64,000 nt of DNA. Source: Siphonobacter curvatus (GTDB taxonomy: Bacteria > Bacteroidota > Bacteroidia > Cytophagales > Spirosomataceae). The stretch covers positions 327,413 through 391,412 of the forward strand of contig NZ_PTRA01000004.1 in NCBI RefSeq assembly GCF_002943425.1, in the 5' to 3' direction. The translations under genes were made by a program, and so were the position numbers. The notes below the pieces were generated by a model. That model was not told the origin of the DNA, searched no databases, and saw nothing but the letters and a program-made list of their open reading frames with translations. This document shows, one piece after another, positions 53,752-61,590 of this stretch (its first letter is position 1; every line of letters starts with the position of its first letter).

Positions 53752-54850
53752 ACGAAAAGGGTTTGCCGTGCGTTTGCCGGACGATAGCAGGAAGCAGTCC
53801 AGCGAAAAGCGGAGCGGATTTCATCACCAGCGAAGTCAGTACGGGTCGCTGTAACAGGGACTGTACAAGACGTCCGGCCGTGAGTCGGTTTCTAAAATTC
53901 TGGTTCCATTGACGGGTATACTCCGCTTCGAGCTTCGATCGGTCGGCGTGATGGAAAAAGGCCGTAATGGCTTCCGCCGCCAGTTTGGCACTGTGGATCG
54001 CCATGGCCATTCCATTTCCACACAAGGGATGAATGAGGCCAGCCGTATCGCCACAGCGTAAGACGTGATTCTCGACGGCTGGTTTAGACGCAAATGATAT
54101 TTGGCTAATTGCTAATGGTTTATCAAAAAGCGGCTCGGCTCGTTCAAAGAAATCCCGAAGAAAGGGGTTTTGCGAAAGCACCTGTTGCTGAAACGTTTCC
54201 GGATTTTTATAAGGCTTAAAGACTTCCGCCTGTACCAGATAACAAGCATTCACTACTTCGTCTTCCACCTGCGATATACCGCAATAACCGCCCCGGAAGG
54301 TATGCAGGGATACCAGATCATCCGGAAAGGGAACCCGGTAATGAGCCTTCACGGCCATCCAGGGCGAAAGGGGTGTTTGCGAATCCAGCCGGGAGCGTTT
54401 TCCGTACGCCGCAATAACGACCGGAGCTTCATACAGATAGTCTTCTGAAGTAGTGACGGTAAAGCGATTTCCGTCAAAGTCAATCCGCTGTACGTGAGCC
54501 TGTTCGATTTGTACCCCCGCCTTACGAGCCTGCTGATACAGATAGGCGTCCAGCCGATAACGACTAACGCCGAAACCACCCAACGGCAGAGCACTGCGTA
54601 AGGACTTTCCTTCCAGCGTAGTCAGTAAAAATTTCGAAATTCGGGCCGGGTTCAACGTATCCACTTCAATTCCCAGCGAAGTCAGATACGGACGCACCTC
54701 GTTGGAAATGTATTCTCCGCACACCTTATGTTGCGGGTACGGCTGCTTTTCAAGCACAACCACCCCAAACCCCTGCCGAGCCAGATGCAACCCCGCCGTG
54801 AGTCCGGCCAGGCCCCCGCCAGCAATGAGTATATCCGTTTGTGTGGGCAT
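53732..54850 (-). CDS. FAD-dependent oxidoreductase (geranylgeranyl reductase/aromatic hydroxylase-like)
   Basis: A 372-residue flavoprotein, first gene of the PKS operon. ILIAGGGLAGLTAGLHLARQ is the GxGxxG FAD site, VLEKQPYPQHKVCGEYIS the conserved stretch of the geranylgeranyl-reductase family, and RCGDTAGLIHPLCGNGMAMA the second FAD-contact motif (GD...P). Such enzymes either hydroxylate an aromatic ring with NAD(P)H and oxygen or reduce double bonds; in the comparable srs operon of Streptomyces a flavoprotein hydroxylates an alkylresorcinol. Overlap with the methyltransferase gene implies translational coupling. Confidence 0.94.
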   Translation of the reverse strand: MPTQTDILIAGGGLAGLTAGLHLARQGFGVVVLEKQPYPQHKVCGEYISNEVRPYLTSLGIEVDTLNPARISKFLLTTLEGKSLRSALPLGGFGVSRYRLDAYLYQQARKAGVQIEQAHVQRIDFDGNRFTVTTSEDYLYEAPVVIAAYGKRSRLDSQTPLSPWMAVKAHYRVPFPDDLVSLHTFRGGYCGISQVEDEVVNACYLVQAEVFKPYKNPETFQQQVLSQNPFLRDFFERAEPLFDKPLAISQISFASKPAVENHVLRCGDTAGLIHPLCGNGMAMAIHSAKLAAEAITAFFHHADRSKLEAEYTRQWNQNFRNRLTAGRLVQSLLQRPVLTSLVMKSAPLFAGLLPAIVRQTHGKPFSYAPEYS

Positions 54851-55180
54851 CGTACGGGCTTCGAGGATTTAGGAGCTTGTTGTATACCGATAAAGAGCTT
54901 TTCGGAAAAATTGTTTCACTATCTCTAAATTAAAAAGGCACTTCGGTTCGTCTTCTTCGAACGGATCACCGCTCAGACTCTGGCTTTTGCTGCTACTTTC
55001 ATACGCAGTAAGCTAGTAGGTGGACTAACGAGAATCGGTAAAGTTCACAGGTAATACGTTTTCCTTAAACCAAGTACATTCCTTCCAATACTAAGCAGGC
55101 TTCGATTTTCAATGGGTTGCTATGGACTAATGAATGTTTGTTTGTACGATGTAACCCCATTCTCATTACTTTGCCAGTTG
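54851..55180. other. Upstream region of the PKS operon
   Basis: About 330 bases without a gene; must contain the operon promoter. No regulator gene adjoins the operon on this side. Confidence 0.5.
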
Positions 55181-55290
55181 TAGCTACCCCTGGCAAACCC
55201 GCCAATCCCAAAGGGGTTCAATAGCCATAGCCCCGTATGCAATGCGGGGGTGCGTCCAGCCCAGTAGGCAAAGCCTATTAATTAAAAAAG
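55181..55290. repeat. Dispersed intergenic repeat, copy B
   Basis: Contains AAAGGGGTTCAATAGCCATA, CCCCGTATGCAATGCGGGG, GTGCG and AGGCAAAGCCT, the same blocks in the same order as copy A at 29801-29908. Includes a short hairpin CCCCGTATGCAATGCGGGG. Confidence 0.75.
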
Positions 55291-55311
55291 TCCGTAGCAT
55301 TGGCTACGGAC
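55280..55311 (-). terminator. Rho-independent terminator of the LLM oxidoreductase gene
   Basis: A 9-bp perfect stem (GTCCGTAGC / GCTACGGAC), 4-base loop and, on the minus strand, a TTTTTTAATT tail; 48 bases past the stop. Confidence 0.82.
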
Positions 55312-55358
55312 AATCTGTCCCGGTGCCTTTACGAGTTTATACCTTTGGAAACTGGAAA

Positions 55359-56321
55359 CTACCCCTGAACTTGCGGGATTATCTTTTCTCCAAACGTATC
55401 GATGAAAAGTTCCTGTTCGCGGTTGACATTATGAATGAGTAGTTGTTCAAATCCCAGCGACCGGTACTCTTCCAGCCAGGCGATATGCTGCTGAATATCC
55501 GCCGAAATATTAATCATTTCTTCCACTACCGCCGGGTTCACCTGATCGCCCAAGGCATCGAACTGTTCAGGATTCCGGATTTCGGTAAGTACCGTATTGG
55601 GTAATACGTTACTTCGCCATTGTTCGTAGGCCAATTGTTTGGCTTCCTGTTGCGTACGAGCATAAGAAATCTGAATTTTCAAATGCATGGGCTTGCCTTC
55701 ACCCCCACCCCGCCGGAACGCATCAACCACTTTTTGAAGCTGGGCCTTCGGCTGGGAAACCGTAATCAGCCCATCGGCCCAGCCGCCGATCCACTGGGCC
55801 GTTTGCGGCGTAATCGCCGCTCCGAAAATGAGCGGGTTTACTTTCGGTCGACTGTATAGCTTTGCCTCTTCCACCGTCACCAAGCCTTTGTGCGTTACGG
55901 TTTCACCCGCCCACAAAGCCCGCATAATATCAACGCATTCTTTCAGACGGGCATTTCGTTCGGCTTTCATGGGCCAGCCGTCACCGGTAATGAGTTCATT
56001 CAGAGCCTGACCGGAGCCCACCGAAATCCAGAATCGTTCGGGAAACATCTCCGCCAGCGTAGCCGCCGCCTGAGCAATGATGGCCGGGTGGTACCGCTGA
56101 CCGGGAGCATTCACTATGCCGTAGCTAAGCGAAGTAGCCTGCATGGCCGCTCCGAGCCAGGACCAGGCAAAACCGCTTTGCCCCTGACGGGTCGTCCAGG
56201 GATGAAAGTGATCAGAAGACAGAGCGGCAGTAAAGCCAGCCTGTTCAGCCCGTTGAGCAAACGTTAATAGTTCACTGGGTTTGAATTGTTCGTGAGAGCA
56301 GTGGTAGCCTAGTTTAAGCAT
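55359..56321 (-). CDS. LLM class flavin-dependent oxidoreductase
   Basis: A 320-residue luciferase-like TIM-barrel enzyme that uses FMN or F420; FMN is the expected cofactor in Bacteroidota. KLGYHCSHEQFKPSELL opens the protein, and SSDHFHPWTTRQGQSGFAWS and FWISVGSGQALNE are group-specific, close to the TIGR03885 family. Substrate unknown. Transcribed alone with its own terminator. Confidence 0.93.
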   Translation of the reverse strand: MLKLGYHCSHEQFKPSELLTFAQRAEQAGFTAALSSDHFHPWTTRQGQSGFAWSWLGAAMQATSLSYGIVNAPGQRYHPAIIAQAAATLAEMFPERFWISVGSGQALNELITGDGWPMKAERNARLKECVDIMRALWAGETVTHKGLVTVEEAKLYSRPKVNPLIFGAAITPQTAQWIGGWADGLITVSQPKAQLQKVVDAFRRGGGEGKPMHLKIQISYARTQQEAKQLAYEQWRSNVLPNTVLTEIRNPEQFDALGDQVNPAVVEEMINISADIQQHIAWLEEYRSLGFEQLLIHNVNREQELFIDTFGEKIIPQVQG

Positions 56322-56800
56322 GGATACAAACAGATTAGTGGGTGATACAACGCGTGTAAAGCATCCTTCTGGTGAAAGTTTTATGCCACCCAGAGAAAGA
56401 CTAAATTATCGAAATCTAAAAACGGGATTAAAAAACGGTTATTCCCATTCTTCCCCACTTCCTTTATTCCATTAACATTAAGGATATTTGTTCGTTAAGA
56501 CCTCTCCGTAGCAACTAAGGGTTCGCTGCCTGAAACCGGGTCTTAAAATGACCTCTTTATCTAATCCTATGAAACTACTTCATGAGTACCTAACCCGGAG
56601 TCATTCCCTCCGCGACGTTGGGCGAGTTTTCTGTATCGAGCCCGTTTCTGAAGGAGCAGGCTTCCGGTCTTGAATCTGGTAGCATAACGAAGATTCTTGA
56701 ATCGTCCTCCCGTACTCTTTCTTTTTCAGCGTTTACGGCTCCGTCTGAACGACTCGTAGACGTATCTCAAATTTGTATACAGTTAGTATTCTTTCTTCGT
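56322..56800. other. Divergent intergenic region
   Basis: Between the leftward LLM gene and the rightward MarR gene. An open frame runs upstream of the MarR start from 56618 but has no protein features. Promoters for both genes are expected here. Confidence 0.5.
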
Positions 56801-57265
56801 ATGGAAAATGAAACCCATGTGAGTATCAATACCTTCAGTATGTCTGAAGATAGCAATGGCTTTTTACTCTGGAAAGTCAGTAATCTTTGGCAGCGGGAGT
56901 TGAAAAACCACCTGGATCCTTTCGGACTTACCCATTGCCAGTTCTCTTTACTGGCCAGCGTCTACTGGAATAATCAGTTTAAAGAGCAGGTTACGCAGGT
57001 TGATCTCTCCGAACACACCCGAATCGATCCGATGACTACCTCAACAGTGGTTCGAACGTTAGAAAAAAAGGGATTCATATCCCGTACCGAACATACGACG
57101 GATACGCGGGCCAAAGCCCTGGAACTGACACCCAAAGGAAAAGATACCCTGGAAAAGGCGATTCAGAGCGTAGAAGCCTTTGAAGAACAGTTTTTTAATC
57201 TATTTAAGGATAAAAACGAAGACCTCCGGCAAACGTTGCAGCTATTACTCAACTACTCCCGTTGA
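56801..57265 (+). CDS. MarR family transcriptional regulator
   Basis: A 154-residue winged-helix repressor from the ATG at 56801 (MENETHVSINTFSMSEDSNG); a longer frame would add 61 residues unlike the family. FGLTHCQFSLLASVYW, VDLSEHTRIDPMTTSTVVRT (recognition helix) and the wing GFISRTEHTTDTRAKALELT are clear. It is followed after about 150 bases by an aldo/keto reductase gene on the same strand, a plausible target. Confidence 0.94.
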   Translation: MENETHVSINTFSMSEDSNGFLLWKVSNLWQRELKNHLDPFGLTHCQFSLLASVYWNNQFKEQVTQVDLSEHTRIDPMTTSTVVRTLEKKGFISRTEHTTDTRAKALELTPKGKDTLEKAIQSVEAFEEQFFNLFKDKNEDLRQTLQLLLNYSR

Positions 57266-57416
57266 GTAACGTATCCCGTGACTTTTGTTAGTAAAATCCG
57301 CTTTGAAAGCCCTTAACAATTCCATTGTACGATAATTTTCTCAGCTTTACCAGCCCTTTCTTTCAACCTTGAAGGTCAGGGCTGGTCCTTTTTTCTACCT
57401 CTTATTCAAAACCTGT

Positions 57417-58442
57417 ATGGAATACAGAACCTTAGGAAACACTGGTTTTAAAATCCCCGTCCTGAGTTTTGGTACGGCTACGTTTGGCGGCGGAACTGAG
57501 TTTTTCAAGGCCTGGGGTAATACCCAACTGGAAGAAGCCAGTCGGATGGTAAACCTTTGCCTCGACGCAGGAGTCACCCTCTTTGATACGGCTAACGTTT
57601 ACTCCCGGGGCATGTCCGAGGAAATTCTAGGACAGGCCTTGTCGGGTATTCGGCATCAGGCACTGATTTCTACGAAAGCCACGTTCAAAATGGGCGATGG
57701 CCCGAACGACTTCGGCTCCTCGCGGTATCATCTAGTCAAGGCCTGCGAAGACAGTCTGCGTCGGCTGCGTACTGATTATATCGATATTTACCACATGCAC
57801 GGCTTTGACGCCCATACGCCAGTAGAGGAAACGCTGCACGCGTTGAATGATCTCGTTGAAAGTGGGAAGGTTCGGTACATTGCCTGTTCCAATTTTTCGG
57901 GTTGGCATTTAATGAAATCGCTCTCCGTTTCGGAACGCTACGGCTGGTCGAAATACGTGGCTCATCAGGCCCATTATTCCCTGATCAGTCGGGAATTTGA
58001 GTGGGAACTCATGCCGCTGGGTATCGATCAGAAGATTGGCACCATCGTCTGGAGTCCGCTATCCGCCGGGCGACTGGGTGGTAAGTACCGCCGGGATAAT
58101 CCCCTCCCCGCCGATAGCCGCCTTGCTCAGGGCGGTGGTGAAGGACCAACCATTCCCGATGATTTTCTATATAATCTGCTCGATGTACTCGACGAGGTAG
58201 CCGCTGAAACCGAAAAATCGGTCGCTCAGGTTGCTCTAAACTGGCTCTTACAGCGACCCACCGTTTGTAACATCGTCATCGGAGCCCGTACGCCCGAACA
58301 ACTCCAGCAAAACCTGGCGTCTGTGGGTTGGAATTTGTCCCCGGAGCAAGTCAAGAAACTCGATGCTGCCAGTGATCGATATCCCGTGTATCCGTACTGG
58401 CACCAGCGAAAATCACCACAACTGAATCCATTGCCCGTATGA
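57417..58442 (+). CDS. Aldo/keto reductase
   Basis: A 341-residue reductase from the ATG at 57417 (MEYRTLGNTGFKIPVLSFGT). Catalytic Asp/Tyr in DTANVYSRGMSEE, Lys in ISTKATF, His in IYHMHGFD; cofactor loop VIGARTPEQLQQN. It belongs to the larger AKR type (AKR11/12-like), including potassium-channel-beta-like members. Downstream of a MarR gene that may repress it. Confidence 0.94.
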   Translation: MEYRTLGNTGFKIPVLSFGTATFGGGTEFFKAWGNTQLEEASRMVNLCLDAGVTLFDTANVYSRGMSEEILGQALSGIRHQALISTKATFKMGDGPNDFGSSRYHLVKACEDSLRRLRTDYIDIYHMHGFDAHTPVEETLHALNDLVESGKVRYIACSNFSGWHLMKSLSVSERYGWSKYVAHQAHYSLISREFEWELMPLGIDQKIGTIVWSPLSAGRLGGKYRRDNPLPADSRLAQGGGEGPTIPDDFLYNLLDVLDEVAAETEKSVAQVALNWLLQRPTVCNIVIGARTPEQLQQNLASVGWNLSPEQVKKLDAASDRYPVYPYWHQRKSPQLNPLPV

Positions 58443-58710
58443 TTCTTCCGGGACGATCCGTATCCGTTCGCGGGTACGGATCATTGCTTTTCAAAGTCCG
58501 GATACAACCCCTCAAAACCGGGATTTAGTAGATACAATAAAGCGGTTTGGCGTATTTCGCTTGCCTAACGCTACTGAAGCCCTATCTTGTCTTGGGCAAA
58601 ACGGGATTCTAACCAATCTTTCTTTGGCGAATAGTAAAAAAACGAACTTTTGTACGGTTTGCTGACGAATTCCTTTCCCATTGCTTTTTTCCCAACATTC
58701 CTTTTCATCT

Positions 58711-61461
58711 ATGATCCGTAAATTTTTACTGGGTAGTGCATTTTTACTGGCGGTCACGCTCGCTCAGGCACAAACCATTCCTTCGCCCAAAGAGCATTTC
58801 GGCTTCACGATTGGCGATGACTACCACCTGTCGAACTACACGCAAACCGAAGCGTACTTCAAAAAACTAGCCGCCTCGGATCGGGTTAAACTCGTCGACA
58901 TTGGAATGACTGAAGAAGGTCGGCATCAGTATATGCTGATCGTTTCGTCGCCGGAAAACCTGAAAAAACTGGATCGGTATAAGGAAATCTCTACGAAGAT
59001 GGCCCGGGCCGAAGGTCTCAGCGAAGAGCAGGCTCATGCGTTGGCGAACGAAGGAAAAGCCGTGGTCTGGATTGATGGCGGACTTCACTCAACGGAAACC
59101 GTGGGTACGATGCAACTCATCGAAACGGCCTGGAACCTCGTCAATCGGAAAGATCCCGAAACGATGCGGATTCTGGATAAAACCGTGATCCTCCTCACGC
59201 ACGCCAATCCCGACGGCCATGAACTGGTGGGCAATTGGTATATGCGGGAAAAAATGCCCGAGAAACGCTCGCAAAGCGGCTTGCCCCGGCTATATCAGAA
59301 GTACGTAGGTCACGATAACAACCGCGATTTCTTCATTCAAAACATGAAAGAATCGCAGAACATTGGTCGGCAGTTGTTCGTGGAATGGATTCCGCAAATC
59401 ATGTACAACCACCACCAGACGGCCCCGGCGGGTGCGGTCGTGGCGGGGCCTCCGTACCGTGATCCCTTCAACTACGTTTTTGATCCGCTGATGATTACGG
59501 GGATCGACGCCGTAGGAGCTTCGATGATTAACCGGCTGAACGTGGAAGATAAACCCGGATTTACGCGTCTCGGCGGATCGGTGTTTTCGACCTGGTACAA
59601 CGGCGGTCTGCGGACAACGACGCACTTCCACAACATGATTGGTCTGCTGACGGAAATGATCGGTAACCCAACACCAGCGGAAGTCCCGTTGGTACCCAAT
59701 CGTCTGATTCCGAATGGGAATACGCCTCTGCCCGTTACGCCGCAAAAATGGCACTTCAAGCAATCCATTGATTATTCGGTTTCGTTGAACTATGCCGTAC
59801 TGGATTACGCTTCGCGACACGCCGATGAGCTTTTGTACAACATTTACAAAATGGGCAAAAACTCCATCGATCGGGGTAGTAAGGACTACTGGTCGCTGTT
59901 GCCCAAACGCGTAGATGCCCTGACGCAGGCGTATCAGGCCGATCAGAAAAAAGAAGGTGGTCGTTCCGAAGGTCGTTCGGAAGGCGGCGTACCGATGAAG
60001 TATTACGATAACGTTTTCAAAAACCCAACGCTTCGCGATCCCCGTGGCTTTATTATCCCCGCCGATCAGGAAGGGTTTTCAAACGCTACAACGTTTGTCA
60101 ATGCTCTGATTCGCACGGGTATTCAGATTCATCAGGCTACGGCTGACTTTACAGTTGCGGGTAAGAAATACCCAGCGGGTTCATACATTGTGAAGACGGC
60201 TCAGTCGTTCCGTCCGCACGTGCTGGATATGTTTGAACCACAAGACCACCCCAATGATTTCCAGTATCCCGGTGGCCCTCCGATCCGTCCCTACGATGCA
60301 GCGGGTTGGACATTGGCCTTCCAGATGGGTATTAAATTTGATCGGATTCTGGATGGATTCGACGGTCCTTTTAAAGCTCTGCCCTACGGTGAGTTAGTTA
60401 AAGCTCCAGGTAAGCTGGCAGCTTCGGCGGCGGCGGGTTATACCCTGAGTGCGAAGGAGAACTATTCATTCATCGCCGTTAATGATTTGTTACAGGCCGG
60501 GGTTGACGTGTATCGTTTGCCACAGGGTATTTCGGGTAAAGAAGCGGGTACCTTCTTTGTTCCGGCTTCAGCCAAAGCCAAGCAGTTGCTGGACAAGTCG
60601 GTAAAAGACCTGGGACTTGACGTAGCGGGGGTTAGCAAGAAGCCGACGGGTTCGCTGGTGAAAGTGTCCCCCATGCGAATTGCTTTATGGGATACCTACG
60701 GTGGATCGATGCCTTCGGGCTGGGTACGCTGGATGATGGAGCAGTACCATTTCCCCATGAAGTTACTCTTCGCTCAGGAAATTGACGGCGGTGATCTGAA
60801 CAAGAAATATGACGTGATCATCTTCGTGACGCGGGCGATTCCGGCCGTACGGACGTCAGGTGCTGGCGAATACGGTGGCTACATGATGCGGGAACCCAAA
60901 GCCGACGAGATTCCGGCGGAATACCGCTCGACGCTGGGTCGGATCACGCCCGAGAAATCGATTCCGCAACTCAAGAAATTCCTGGAAAATGGTGGTAAAG
61001 TGGTTACGATTGGTACGAGTACCAATTTGGCGTATCACCTGGATTTACCCGTAAAAAATGCACTGGTGGAAATGACGGCCAGCGGAACCGAGCGTTCCCT
61101 ACCGAACGAGAAATACTTCATTCCCGGCAGTATTCTTCAGGTAAATCTGGATTCGACCCAACAGGCGACCTGGGGTATGTCGAACCTCTCGGATGTCTAC
61201 TTTGATTCAAGTCCTGTATTTAATTTGGCTCCGGATGCTATTGCCAAGGGTACGGTAAAACCACTCGCCTGGTTTGCTTCTAACAAGCCGCTCCGCAGTG
61301 GCTGGGCTTGGGGACAGTCCTACCTTCAGGGCGGCGTAACGGCCTTTGAAGCTCCAGTGGGCAAAGGAACGCTGTATGCTTTCGGTCCTGAAATTACCTT
61401 CCGGGCTCAGGCTCAGGGTACCTTCAAACTGCTGTTTAATCAGTTGTATGGTTTGAAGTAG
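58711..61461 (+). CDS. M14 family metallopeptidase, secreted
   Basis: A 916-residue exported protein from the ATG at 58711, with a signal peptide (MIRKFLLGSAFLLAVTLAQA). The N-terminal 350 residues are a zinc carboxypeptidase domain: His126-X2-Glu129 in DGGLHSTETVGTM are zinc ligands, LLTHANPDGHELVGNWYM follows, and a further His lies in MYNHHQTAPAG; TEMIGNPTP may carry the catalytic Glu. The remaining 550 residues form a large C-terminal region with a glutamine-amidotransferase-like section seen in long Bacteroidota M14 proteins. Periplasmic peptidase, substrate unknown. Confidence 0.92.
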   Translation: MIRKFLLGSAFLLAVTLAQAQTIPSPKEHFGFTIGDDYHLSNYTQTEAYFKKLAASDRVKLVDIGMTEEGRHQYMLIVSSPENLKKLDRYKEISTKMARAEGLSEEQAHALANEGKAVVWIDGGLHSTETVGTMQLIETAWNLVNRKDPETMRILDKTVILLTHANPDGHELVGNWYMREKMPEKRSQSGLPRLYQKYVGHDNNRDFFIQNMKESQNIGRQLFVEWIPQIMYNHHQTAPAGAVVAGPPYRDPFNYVFDPLMITGIDAVGASMINRLNVEDKPGFTRLGGSVFSTWYNGGLRTTTHFHNMIGLLTEMIGNPTPAEVPLVPNRLIPNGNTPLPVTPQKWHFKQSIDYSVSLNYAVLDYASRHADELLYNIYKMGKNSIDRGSKDYWSLLPKRVDALTQAYQADQKKEGGRSEGRSEGGVPMKYYDNVFKNPTLRDPRGFIIPADQEGFSNATTFVNALIRTGIQIHQATADFTVAGKKYPAGSYIVKTAQSFRPHVLDMFEPQDHPNDFQYPGGPPIRPYDAAGWTLAFQMGIKFDRILDGFDGPFKALPYGELVKAPGKLAASAAAGYTLSAKENYSFIAVNDLLQAGVDVYRLPQGISGKEAGTFFVPASAKAKQLLDKSVKDLGLDVAGVSKKPTGSLVKVSPMRIALWDTYGGSMPSGWVRWMMEQYHFPMKLLFAQEIDGGDLNKKYDVIIFVTRAIPAVRTSGAGEYGGYMMREPKADEIPAEYRSTLGRITPEKSIPQLKKFLENGGKVVTIGTSTNLAYHLDLPVKNALVEMTASGTERSLPNEKYFIPGSILQVNLDSTQQATWGMSNLSDVYFDSSPVFNLAPDAIAKGTVKPLAWFASNKPLRSGWAWGQSYLQGGVTAFEAPVGKGTLYAFGPEITFRAQAQGTFKLLFNQLYGLK

Positions 61462-61484
61462 GTATTGCATAGGATCTCTTTATC

Positions 61485-61527
61485 AAGCAAAAATCCCGGT
61501 CGTATAAAACGACCGGGATTTTTGCTT
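61485..61527. terminator. Bidirectional terminator
   Basis: An 18-bp perfect stem (AAGCAAAAATCCCGGTCG and complement) with a 7-base loop and A/T runs in both arms, 23 bases past the M14 gene stop and 63 bases before the end of the convergent esterase gene. Confidence 0.9.
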
Positions 61528-61537
61528 AAGCATTGGA

Positions 61538-61582
61538 TTGGGTTAAAACCCAACTTTAAGAATCGGAACGGATTAAAATCCG
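61538..61582. repeat. Two short tandem palindromes
   Basis: TTGGGTTAAAACCCAA (61538-61553) and CGGATTAAAATCCG (61569-61582), both built around TTAAAA. Intergenic, between a terminator and the 3' end of the esterase gene. Confidence 0.6.
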
Positions 61583-61590
61583 CCCCCCAT

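Noticed and set aside
59941..59990. Short GGTCGTTC repeat giving a GRSEGRSEGG peptide in the M14 gene
   Set aside because: A low-complexity linker within one open frame, not a mobile or regulatory repeat.
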